Source: an uncultured Clostridia bacterium (GTDB taxonomy: Bacteria; Bacillota; Clostridia; UBA1381). From it: DNA of 48,098 bases. The translations under genes and the position numbers were made by a program. The notes beneath the pieces were generated by a model that saw only the letters and a program-made list of their open reading frames with translations, made no database searches and was not told the origin of the DNA. Positions 27,452 to 35,282 of this stretch are shown here, piece by piece. The DNA lies in the NCBI GenBank assembly GCA_944393255.1, contig CALXZP010000037.1, positions 1 through 48,098 of the forward strand, read 5' to 3'. Within the stretch, counting starts at the first letter, position 1. Every line of letters begins with the position of its first letter.

Positions 27452-28051
27452 TTATTCAGCCGCAGCTTCGGTTGCTGCTGCCTCAGCTTCCTCAGCTCCG
27501 GTATCTGTCGTCTCGCCCGTCTCAGCCGCCGTATCTCCTGATACGTCCGCCGCAGCTGCGTCATCTGCCGCCGTATCCTCTGCGGGCGCCTCGGAAGCCG
27601 CCGCTTCAGCCTGCTTTGCGCTCTGATACTGGTTGTACTTGTCCTTTACATCCGCGTCCTTGGTATCCTTGGCAACATCCTCGCCTATACCTTGGTCAGC
27701 CTTGAACTCCGCAAACACCTCGTCCGTAAGCTCCACGCCCCAGTAGAACTGCGACATATTCTCAAGCGTCATCTTGTCGGCTACCTCATTAACGTCCGAT
27801 TTTTCGGTTATGCCGTCCTCAGCCGTGAGATCATAATAATTCAGGAAATCCTCAAACTCCATTCCCATCTGATCCGCGATCTCGCCGGCATTATAGTTTG
27901 CCGTACCGCTGTTTATGCTGTTAGTTCTGTAGTTTTCCTTGATCGGTCCCCAAACCGCAACAACTGCCAGTACGAGCACCGCCGCTATTACCACTCCCAT
28001 AATAACATTGATACCGCCGCCCGAACGGTTTGATGAAAATCGTCTTGCCAT
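27452..28051 (-). CDS. Membrane-anchored acidic protein, paralogue B (function unknown)
   Basis: A 199-residue protein with a short basic N-terminus, one transmembrane helix (about 15-34), a helical module with AGEIADQMGMEFEDFLNYYDL (55-75), then EVADKMTLENMSQFYWGVELTDEVFAEFKADQGIGEDV, and an Ala/Glu/Asp tail (about 145-199). The module is clearly homologous to paralogue A, and both proteins end in ATEAAAE. Unlike A it lacks the long acidic N-terminus. ATG 28051 with GAAAGGAG is chosen over the frame extending to 28165, whose extra 38 residues fall in a leader hairpin. A promoter at 28169-28197 probably drives both genes. Confidence 0.8.
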   Translation of the reverse strand: MARRFSSNRSGGGINVIMGVVIAAVLVLAVVAVWGPIKENYRTNSINSGTANYNAGEIADQMGMEFEDFLNYYDLTAEDGITEKSDVNEVADKMTLENMSQFYWGVELTDEVFAEFKADQGIGEDVAKDTKDADVKDKYNQYQSAKQAEAAASEAPAEDTAADDAAAADVSGDTAAETGETTDTGAEEAEAAATEAAAE

Positions 28052-28079
28052 ATTTTGTTTACTCCTTTCATTTTTCGGG

Positions 28080-28138
28080 TATGCCGGCTCACATAAAGCA
28101 AGGCTGCCGTTATCATTTTCAAACAGCAGCCCGGCATA
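28080..28138 (-). promoter_or_regulatory. Leader hairpin before the paralogue pair
   Basis: TATGCCGG (28080-28087) pairs with CCGGCATA (28131-28138), with an inner GGCTGC/GCAGCC pairing. It occupies the 5' leader between the promoter and ATG 28051 and ends about 10 bases before the ribosome site. A regulatory role is possible; no known ligand motif was seen. Confidence 0.4.
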
Positions 28139-28168
28139 AACGCCCCTCTTCTGTTTGGCACACATAAT

Positions 28169-28197
28169 ATAATAACACGAACAGAAGAAAAAATCAA
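28169..28197 (-). promoter_or_regulatory. Sigma-A promoter of the paralogue pair
   Basis: On the minus strand, TTGATT (28192-28197), a 17-bp spacer and TATTAT (28169-28174), about 120 bases before ATG 28051. Confidence 0.55.
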
Positions 28198-28264
28198 TAT
28201 GTTCTTGTAAATATTCTGTTAAAGTTTGATTTTCGCAGTATAAAAAACGAAAATTCCGTATACA

Positions 28265-29404
28265 TCACAAATTTCCGAGCTTTGAAACAAGATTTTGTAT
28301 CTTGTTCACAGGATCGAGCAGATGCGATATGGTATCGTCATGGTTGAGCGTATTTATAAGAAGAGACACATATTTAGACATGTCCACCTCGTAATACCAT
28401 TCGCGCGTTTCAAGACCAGGGTGCTTGTAGTTGAGATTGGTAGTGAACACCTTGTCTATCTTGCCGCTCTTGTACGCCTCGTCGAAAACCTCGAGACCGT
28501 TCACGAACAGCCCGAATGTCGAGAATACGAAAATACGCTTTGCTCCCTGGTTCTTGAGCTTTGTAGCCACGTCTATCATCGATTCTCCCGATGAGATCAT
28601 ATCGTCTACTATTATAACGTCCTTGCCCTTGACGTCGCGTCCGAGATACTCATGTGCAACTATCGGGTTCTTGCCGTTTACTATACGCGAATAGTCGCGG
28701 CGCTTATAGAACATTCCGAGGTCGAGCTTGAGCACCGAACTGTAATACATACATCTTGACATGCCTCCGTCATCGGGGGATATCACTATAGTGTCGAATT
28801 TATTCAGCTTTATATCCGGAACTGCATGAACTATCGCCTTGATCATCTGATAGGTCGGCTGTACATCGTCAAAGCCGGCGAGCGGGATCGCATTGGAGAT
28901 CCTCGGATCGTGCGCGTCAAATGTTATAACGTTTGAAACTCCCATCTGGGTAAGCTCCTGGAGCATGATGGCCGCGTCAAGCGATTCTCTTCCGTTTCTT
29001 CTGTGCTGTCTGCCTTCATAGAGCATCATCATTACAACCGTCACTCTGCGCGCCTTGCCTCCCATAGCGGCGATAACACGCTTGAGATCCTGATAGTGGT
29101 CGTCGGGGCTCATGTGATTGTCAAAGCCGTACATATTATATGTAACCCCGTAATTGAAGCAGTCACAGATAATATAAACGTCATGTCCGCGCACGGTCTC
29201 GTCGATAACGCATTTGCCCTCGCCCGTTCCGAATCTCGGGCATGTTACATGCGTAACATAGGTATCAACATTATCGCTGCGCATCGATCTCAGATAATTA
29301 TCGATCTTATGGGTAAACTGCTCACAGCCCTTCATACTGATTATACTAAGCTTACCTACGGTCGGCAGCGCATCTGTTGTCACGTTCTGAAATGAATTGG
29401 TCAT
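28265..29404 (-). CDS. prs: Divergent ribose-phosphate pyrophosphokinase
   Basis: Makes PRPP from ribose 5-phosphate and ATP for nucleotide, His and Trp synthesis. It has 379 residues against about 315 for the usual enzyme. The PRPP loop is intact as VIIVDDMISSGESMIDVA, the flexible catalytic loop appears as KRRDYSRIVNG, and the metal/ribose region reads VITFDAHDPRI in place of the classical DLHADQIQGFF. The N-terminal half has unusual insertions (FGTGEGKCVIDETVRGHDVYII). This long form occurs in Clostridia; the activity is inferred from conserved loops. ATG 29404 with GGAAGGAG is chosen. A promoter lies at 29463-29491. Confidence 0.88.
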   Translation of the reverse strand: MTNSFQNVTTDALPTVGKLSIISMKGCEQFTHKIDNYLRSMRSDNVDTYVTHVTCPRFGTGEGKCVIDETVRGHDVYIICDCFNYGVTYNMYGFDNHMSPDDHYQDLKRVIAAMGGKARRVTVVMMMLYEGRQHRRNGRESLDAAIMLQELTQMGVSNVITFDAHDPRISNAIPLAGFDDVQPTYQMIKAIVHAVPDIKLNKFDTIVISPDDGGMSRCMYYSSVLKLDLGMFYKRRDYSRIVNGKNPIVAHEYLGRDVKGKDVIIVDDMISSGESMIDVATKLKNQGAKRIFVFSTFGLFVNGLEVFDEAYKSGKIDKVFTTNLNYKHPGLETREWYYEVDMSKYVSLLINTLNHDDTISHLLDPVNKIQNLVSKLGNL

Positions 29405-29462
29405 TTTTCTTCTCCTTCCGCTCTCTGCATTCCGAATTGAAGCGTACTTGCCGTTCATTTAG

Positions 29463-29491
29463 ATTATAACATTTTTCATACCCTTTTTCAA
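29463..29491 (-). promoter_or_regulatory. Sigma-A promoter of prs
   Basis: On the minus strand, TTGAAA (29486-29491), a 17-bp spacer and TATAAT (29463-29468), about 60 bases before ATG 29404. Confidence 0.7.
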
Positions 29492-29644
29492 TCGTTATAA
29501 TCTCACATTTTACATAAATTTTAAACATGAATATTAGTGAAAATACCGCAAAATACCTCAAAACATACGAAATTTTACCCATGTGCCAAAATGCGCCTCA
29601 GCGCTCTTATTTTACCTGATCTTTACGCTCGCCAACGAAAAGCA

Positions 29645-29684
29645 GGGGCGGCGGCAAGACCAAAAAAAGCCTTGCCGCCGCCCC
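29645..29684 (-). terminator. Terminator after spoVT
   Basis: GGGGCGGCGGCAAG (29645-29658) pairs with CTTGCCGCCGCCCC (29671-29684), a 14-bp GC-rich stem just after the spoVT stop. On the minus strand TGCTTTTCG follows. Confidence 0.75.
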
Positions 29685-29690
29685 CGGCTG

Positions 29691-30227
29691 TCATCCTTCC
29701 ATATGCCTTCCCAAAAAGCCCGCCGCAGTCTCGGCAAGCTTATCGTCCACCTCCGACGGCTTCTCGCCGTCCTTCATAACAAAGACGACCGAGCCTATCG
29801 TATCGCCCTCGGATATTATCGGAACGACAACTCCGGCATTATACTTGTCATTGCCGTCCGCTATCGAAACGACCCTGCCAGACTCGTATGTCACGGTCAC
29901 CTTATCGTTCATCAGATCGTCCAGCTCCGGCGAAACCCTCTTTTCAATAAGCTCCTTTTTGGGTATACCCGACACCGCGATGACATTGTCGCGGTCGGTT
30001 ATACATGCCGCGTGTCCGCTCGTTTTTGCAAGAGTTTCGACATAATTCACGGCAAAGTCGCCCAGCTCGCCTATGGGCGAGTATTTTTTAAATATTACCT
30101 CTCCGTCCTTTTCGGTAAAGATCTCGAGCGGATCCCCCTCACGGATACGCATGGTCCTTCTTATCTCCTTAGGGATCACCACCCTGCCCAGATCATCTAT
30201 TCTCCTGACAATTCCGGTTGCCTTCAT
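29691..30227 (-). CDS. spoVT: Stage V sporulation regulator SpoVT
   Basis: A 178-residue DNA-binding regulator of forespore genes. The N-terminal AbrB/MazE-type swapped-hairpin domain (MKATGIVRRIDDLGRVVIPKEIRR) is near-identical to the family. The C-terminal GAF-like domain (about 55-178) has HAACITDRDNVIAVSG and GDTIGSVVFVMKDG. In B. subtilis it works with sigma-G. ATG 30227 is preceded by GAGGAGG. It is a single gene between terminators. Confidence 0.95.
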   Translation of the reverse strand: MKATGIVRRIDDLGRVVIPKEIRRTMRIREGDPLEIFTEKDGEVIFKKYSPIGELGDFAVNYVETLAKTSGHAACITDRDNVIAVSGIPKKELIEKRVSPELDDLMNDKVTVTYESGRVVSIADGNDKYNAGVVVPIISEGDTIGSVVFVMKDGEKPSEVDDKLAETAAGFLGRHMEG

Positions 30228-30493
30228 ATAAAAAATTCCTCCTCGCAATTACCACTTATATTTTACAATAAAAAGCCTGCGTTCCTTCACGCCGTATAAT
30301 GCTTCGTTCATGGTTTTATTATGTGAAAAGGGTAAAGATTTATACCGGTATGATAATATGTAATTTTTGTCATGCACACGACCGTACTGCGGACCGTTTA
30401 AAAAAAAGATACCGGCTTCGAAGAGATATTTTACGGCAGCGGCGAATGAGCGTCGAGAGGCACATTCCTATATATATCCTTTTTTATAAGTAT

Positions 30494-30533
30494 AAAATAC
30501 CGCCCGATGGTTTTCCCTGCCGGGCGGTATTTT
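30494..30533. terminator. Terminator of the IdeS-like gene
   Basis: AAAATACCGCCCG (30494-30506) pairs with CGGGCGGTATTTT (30521-30533). It lies about 70 bases after the stop of the minus-strand gene at 30601. The 370-base gap 30228-30600 otherwise shows no credible gene; the plus-strand frame at 30299-30577 has no ribosome site or homology. Confidence 0.85.
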
Positions 30534-30600
30534 GCATTCACCCCATTCAATTACAAGTTAAATATTTACTTTTTTAAAAGCCTTTTCAACATACGCCTGC

Positions 30601-33600
30601 TTAGTCCGTCTCAAGCGTTTTGCACAGCGGTCTCATTTCCTCTATGCTGCTCCACAGCATAAAGATATGGATATCTTCCCCGTCATGCGGCTCGAATTGA
30701 ATAATGTTTGTTCCGTAGTCAAAATCCAACTCGTTAATTTTTGCTCCGGATAAGAGCTGTTCCTCTGTCTCGCACTTCTCGATCAATACTCCTTTTTGAG
30801 GATACGGCATATAAACATGCAGATAACCGCTTCCTCCGCTTGAGATTTTCACCGCATCCTCTATTTTTGAATCAGCACCGAACAATGCTCCGTGTTCATT
30901 TCCAAACATATCGAGCGAGTATTCATCATCGTCAAATACAGAAACAACCTCCGTCGTTAGCCAGTCTATACCGTCGGCGGAGCAGGCTATTTTCCCGTCT
31001 GTATTTTTAATAAAAATTCCGTTTTCCGCAATTCCTGACATCTTTGTCCGATAACCCACCAGCTCATCCGTTTCAACAGGCTCCCAAATCACATTGCGGT
31101 TTTCATCCATCAAAAACGCCTTATAGCCGTCGCCGTACACGTTATGCTCGATCATGGCAACCTTATCGTCCGCATCTGCTATATAGCTGCCGTATGAATT
31201 GATTTTTCCGCTTAAATCATGGCCGTCATTATGGACGATAACCGAACCGAACACATCCGCCGTACCGACAGAAACAATACCCCCTGTCTCAAGCAAGGAG
31301 TTTTCCGAAACAGAATTATCCGCAACAGTGGAGTAGATCATCGTCATATGTCCTCCGTTATTATACACTGCGCCGCCGTTTGACTTATTCTGAAACAGAT
31401 TGCAGTTCAGCAGGGCAATCTCCGCGCCGTTGTCTATCCCGATCGCTCCGCCGTAGCCCGATGTATTTCCTTTAAAGCTGCAGTTCTTCAGCGTTACGTT
31501 TCCGCCGTCGGAATAAACCGCTCCGCCCGATACGCCGCTTTTACAAAATACTAACCTGCTGTTTTCAATATAAACCTTTCCGCCTCTATTCTCAACTGCG
31601 CCGCCGCTGTCTTTGCTGTAGCCGCCGTACAGCGATACCATACGGCAGTATAAATCGCCTCCGCTTTCAACCTTAAAAAGCTGGACTGTCTCACCGCCGT
31701 ATATTATTACTCCGCCTCCGTCAATTTTAACTTTTCCCTCAATCACAATCGGCTCGTTTAAGTTAACCTCCTCTAAATCGTCAGCAAATGTAATAACGAA
31801 GTCCTCTCCGCTTTCCTGCAGCATCGAAACCGCTTCTCTTAAAGATATTTCTCCGTCCTCGCCGTCCACAACATCCTTGTTCGTGGTTACCTCATACGCA
31901 TGCTGCTTTCCTACGATCAGATAGCTTAGATGACAGTCAACCGTATTATGATCGCTCTCGATGCTCACAACAATACTATACTTTCCGTCCAGCTCCGCCG
32001 ACCATGAATTAAATTCTATCAGCTCCGAAGCGCCTCCGCCGGGCACGCTGACGTTATCATACCGCTGTAATTCAATTCTTTCCTCGTTCTTTACCGCGCA
32101 GATAACCAAGTTGCAAAGCAGGGTTTCCTCTGCCGCTCCCTCTGAAGCATCGCAGATCCTGAACGCGATTTTTTCGCCGTCTGCAAGAGATTTTCCGCCG
32201 CTCTCGATCGGCGTACATACGCGGACGCTGCTATCGTCTGCCTCAGCAGTAAATCTTTTGTATACCAGTTCCAACTCATCGGAATAGATATTGAATACGG
32301 GAGTTTCCCCATCATCTGTACTGACAGCAAGTCTGAACCTGACCTTTTCACCGTTCGGAAACAGAGTGCACCTATTTGGCAAAACCGCTTCTTTTGCAGT
32401 TCTTCCGCCAACGGCAGGTCCGTCCCCTATGTATGCCTTTTCCCACGCACCCCATTCTCCGTCCGCATAATAGGAAAGCCACAGATCTGCCACTGTGTTA
32501 TCACCCTGCAGAAGCTCCTCCAAATCCTCCAAACCGTAATAGGAAATATCGGCTTTCATCCCGCCGTCTTTAAATTCATCGATTGTCACCGTCATTCCCG
32601 CATTTGATAAGTCATAGCTCGATTCCGTGATCCTAAAATCACATGTGTATTTATTATTGTAATAAAGGGACTCGGCAAAATCATCGCTTTTGGGAATTTC
32701 TATTTCAACCGTATAAACTCCCGGCTCGTATTCGGAGGAGGGAATAACCGTCCGTACGCCTTTATGAGGGGAGCACATATCACAGAATTCGATACCGCCT
32801 GTATACGCCTCTTTTCCGGTAAATTTCACCGTGCCGCTGTCCTTTTCTTTTACGGTGATGTTATAGACAAGCTCCCGTCCCTCCGGAAAGTCAAGGGCAC
32901 TGCCGTTTGCAAGCTCCGGCATAAGGTAAATCGTATCACCTTTGGCAAACACCCTTGAAGCTGCGGTCTCGTCCAAGCTGTCGTTTGACAGCCACAGGTC
33001 GTTTACAAAAAAATCAAAATCGGTAAAAGGATTAAGCGTTGCGTCCAAATCTGTTTCATATTTAATATCATCACTGTAAGGCGCCAAAGCCGTAAAGGAT
33101 TCCAGGACTCCGTTATTGCTGCCGGAATAACCCTCAAAGTACCACGAATTAATCCCTCCGTCCCGGTACGGCACCATATTTAATACGCTCAGCTTATTCG
33201 GCGCAACTCTCCTGTTTGTATCCTCCGTCATATCACTGTCAGAGTCCGATACGATAAAAGCTTTATAGCGTTGCGGGTCTGTCTCGGCAAAGTCTTTATC
33301 AATGATATATCCCCAAAGGGTGATCGCATGACCGCCGACTCTTATGCCGTCCTGCATCCAGGCAATAGCAATTCCAAGACCATAGCCCTTATCCAGCGCA
33401 TCAAAGTATTTGATAAAATTTTTATAGTCCTCCTCAATCTCAAGAATGTAAGAATACTCATAATTGCCATTTGCAAAATATTGGGGCAGATATCTTCCGC
33501 TGTTTCCGTAATCTTTCACTTGAGCATAGTTGTCTTGATTCTGCATATCGTTGGTACCGTTAAAAAACCAATTAAGCCCTATGGGTATAACGGAACCGCT

Positions 33601-34242
33601 GTCATCAAAAGCGGCGATAAACTCTTCAAATATGTCGTCGGGGCTGTAAAATCCGACCTTTTGCCCCCAGCCTGTATAATGGAGCATATTGGCGGTGGTT
33701 GCCGCCCAGCAGTGCAGATCGTCGCCGTCCTCAGGTAAATTTGTTTTTTCCGCATCGATAAAATCCAGAGCTTCCATAGAAAACTGTGAGTTTTCTATGG
33801 CGGCGTTGACCATCTCCTCCTGAACCAAATCAACATTGGTATCGGACAGACCTGTCAAAAACGCCTCTGTGTTATCCTCTTGTGAAAGAGAAAATCTTAC
33901 GCTGTAGTATCCGTTTATAAACGGCTCGCTGTCTGCCTCGGAAAGACTGACCTCGCCCTGTGAAACAACGTCGTTCAGCTTCACCTTCATAACAGATTTG
34001 CCCTTTGAGAAAATTTCATATGAGGCTATTTTCTCAGCATACTCTCCATTTTCTATTTCCTCCGAGCTGATCAGCCCGTCTATAATGTGCGTCTCTCCCT
34101 CGGTATCGGTAATTTCCGTATAGAAGCCCTCTGCCTGCCGTACGGGAATTTGGGAAAACTCATATTCCGAATAGGCGCTTACGCTTGCCGCACTCATTAA
34201 TATTACAGCGGCTGCCATGCTTGTTATCCATAATTTTTTCAT
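30601..34242 (-). CDS. Secreted IdeS/Mac-like cysteine protease with C-terminal beta-helix
   Basis: A 1213-residue secreted protein with signal peptide 1-23. Residues about 165-385 match the IdeS/Mac (peptidase C66) family of immunoglobulin-cleaving proteases in order and motif: DDLHCWAATTANMLHY with C178 as nucleophile, GGHAITLWGY with H305, and FIVSDSDSD with D333/D335. In IdeS the equivalent triad is Cys-His-Asp. A middle part (about 400-760) looks like beta-sandwich modules. A CSLREA-like segment (EISLREAVSML) then leads into a right-handed beta-helix (about 860-1050; SGGAVENRGGKVYIENS, GGAVYSDGGNVTLKNC). No LPXTG anchor is seen. Immunoglobulin as substrate is inference. It is the last gene of a three-gene secreted-protein operon, in a low-GC region. 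Confidence 0.8.
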   Translation of the reverse strand: MKKLWITSMAAAVILMSAASVSAYSEYEFSQIPVRQAEGFYTEITDTEGETHIIDGLISSEEIENGEYAEKIASYEIFSKGKSVMKVKLNDVVSQGEVSLSEADSEPFINGYYSVRFSLSQEDNTEAFLTGLSDTNVDLVQEEMVNAAIENSQFSMEALDFIDAEKTNLPEDGDDLHCWAATTANMLHYTGWGQKVGFYSPDDIFEEFIAAFDDSGSVIPIGLNWFFNGTNDMQNQDNYAQVKDYGNSGRYLPQYFANGNYEYSYILEIEEDYKNFIKYFDALDKGYGLGIAIAWMQDGIRVGGHAITLWGYIIDKDFAETDPQRYKAFIVSDSDSDMTEDTNRRVAPNKLSVLNMVPYRDGGINSWYFEGYSGSNNGVLESFTALAPYSDDIKYETDLDATLNPFTDFDFFVNDLWLSNDSLDETAASRVFAKGDTIYLMPELANGSALDFPEGRELVYNITVKEKDSGTVKFTGKEAYTGGIEFCDMCSPHKGVRTVIPSSEYEPGVYTVEIEIPKSDDFAESLYYNNKYTCDFRITESSYDLSNAGMTVTIDEFKDGGMKADISYYGLEDLEELLQGDNTVADLWLSYYADGEWGAWEKAYIGDGPAVGGRTAKEAVLPNRCTLFPNGEKVRFRLAVSTDDGETPVFNIYSDELELVYKRFTAEADDSSVRVCTPIESGGKSLADGEKIAFRICDASEGAAEETLLCNLVICAVKNEERIELQRYDNVSVPGGGASELIEFNSWSAELDGKYSIVVSIESDHNTVDCHLSYLIVGKQHAYEVTTNKDVVDGEDGEISLREAVSMLQESGEDFVITFADDLEEVNLNEPIVIEGKVKIDGGGVIIYGGETVQLFKVESGGDLYCRMVSLYGGYSKDSGGAVENRGGKVYIENSRLVFCKSGVSGGAVYSDGGNVTLKNCSFKGNTSGYGGAIGIDNGAEIALLNCNLFQNKSNGGAVYNNGGHMTMIYSTVADNSVSENSLLETGGIVSVGTADVFGSVIVHNDGHDLSGKINSYGSYIADADDKVAMIEHNVYGDGYKAFLMDENRNVIWEPVETDELVGYRTKMSGIAENGIFIKNTDGKIACSADGIDWLTTEVVSVFDDDEYSLDMFGNEHGALFGADSKIEDAVKISSGGSGYLHVYMPYPQKGVLIEKCETEEQLLSGAKINELDFDYGTNIIQFEPHDGEDIHIFMLWSSIEEMRPLCKTLETD

Positions 34243-34327
34243 TGTATACCTCTTTTCATTCCTTATTTTTTAGCCAGCAGCTTTTCACAAAAGATGGTCA
34301 CGCCGAACGCCCCCATCCGTAAAACAA

Positions 34328-35257
34328 TTATTTTTTTTCATTAAGACCCTGCTGCGTAATATACGCATAAAATTCTCCATTTGTATATGTCTTTTCTACC
34401 GTTACCTGAGCGCCGTTTTTTAGAATAAATTCAGATAATCCATACTCAGTACCATTATCTGCCCAGTCGTATGTATAGCCAAGACCTGTCCACGGGTATC
34501 GGTGAGGCTCATATGAATATTTTGCGTTTGCTTTAAACCATTCCATATATTCCTGCGTCGCATCTTCCGGAAAAGTAAGCTGTGCTTTCGTATCGTCGAT
34601 CTCATTGTCGCGTGCCGGACGGAACAAGTCGTCAGGCTTCACCCTCAGCACCGAAAAATGTGTTTTACCGTCCTGCGGCGGCAGCCCGATCAGCTGCTGC
34701 ATACGCAGCGTCATATCCTCCGCCATACCGTTTTCCTGCCCCCACGCATAAACTTCCTCCTCGGTAAACACCCATACGTCACCGTAGCTTATCGTAATAT
34801 CTGTCCCTGTCACATACGTTTCGGGGTATTTGTTCCAAGTGCAGACAAGTACGCTCTCTTCTGAAGTATCAATTGCTTTAAGCTCCATTAACTCATCCGG
34901 CTCCGCTTCCGACGCATCGATGATAGCAGTATGATATAAATACAGGTTATCGCACAATGATACGCTGCCTTTCGGGATATAGGTCACGCCGTCTTCTATA
35001 TATGCGATATCATCAAGTATAAATTCTCCTTCGTCCACTGTAATTCGGTCGCTGCCGTTCTGAAAAACAATTCGATAATCGCCAATATCTACAAATACTT
35101 TCTCCGGCGTTTCCGCAAACCACGAAACAGTAAAGCCTTTTTGTTCAAAAACGGCGCGCAGGGGAATATACTCCGTGTCCTCCACCCCATAAGCAATACA
35201 TCCTGCACCTATCATCAAACACAGCGATACAGCGGCAGAAATAATTTTCTTTTTCAT
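34328..35257 (-). CDS. Secreted stalk-domain protein with unknown C-terminal domain
   Basis: A 309-residue protein with signal peptide 1-24. A copper-amine-oxidase-type stalk domain covers about 28-110 (YIPLRAVFEQKGFTVSW; VTYIPKGSVSL). The C-terminal 190 residues contain distinctive stretches WVFTEEEVYAWG, QQLIGLPPQDGKTHFSVLRV, DLFRPARDNEIDD and YPWTGLGYTYDW, then GLSEFILKNGAQVTV. I recall such a domain as recurring in bacterial secreted proteins without assigned function; I cannot assign one. It starts at ATG with TAGGAGGG, 25 bases after the M13 peptidase gene, and precedes the IdeS-like gene by 85 bases. Confidence 0.75.
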   Translation of the reverse strand: MKKKIISAAVSLCLMIGAGCIAYGVEDTEYIPLRAVFEQKGFTVSWFAETPEKVFVDIGDYRIVFQNGSDRITVDEGEFILDDIAYIEDGVTYIPKGSVSLCDNLYLYHTAIIDASEAEPDELMELKAIDTSEESVLVCTWNKYPETYVTGTDITISYGDVWVFTEEEVYAWGQENGMAEDMTLRMQQLIGLPPQDGKTHFSVLRVKPDDLFRPARDNEIDDTKAQLTFPEDATQEYMEWFKANAKYSYEPHRYPWTGLGYTYDWADNGTEYGLSEFILKNGAQVTVEKTYTNGEFYAYITQQGLNEKK

Positions 35258-35282
35258 AATGCGCCCTCCTATTCGCTTTTAT

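Noticed and set aside
30299..30577. 92-codon plus-strand frame between spoVT and the IdeS-like gene
   Set aside because: No ribosome site, no homology, and it crosses the terminator at 30494-30533.
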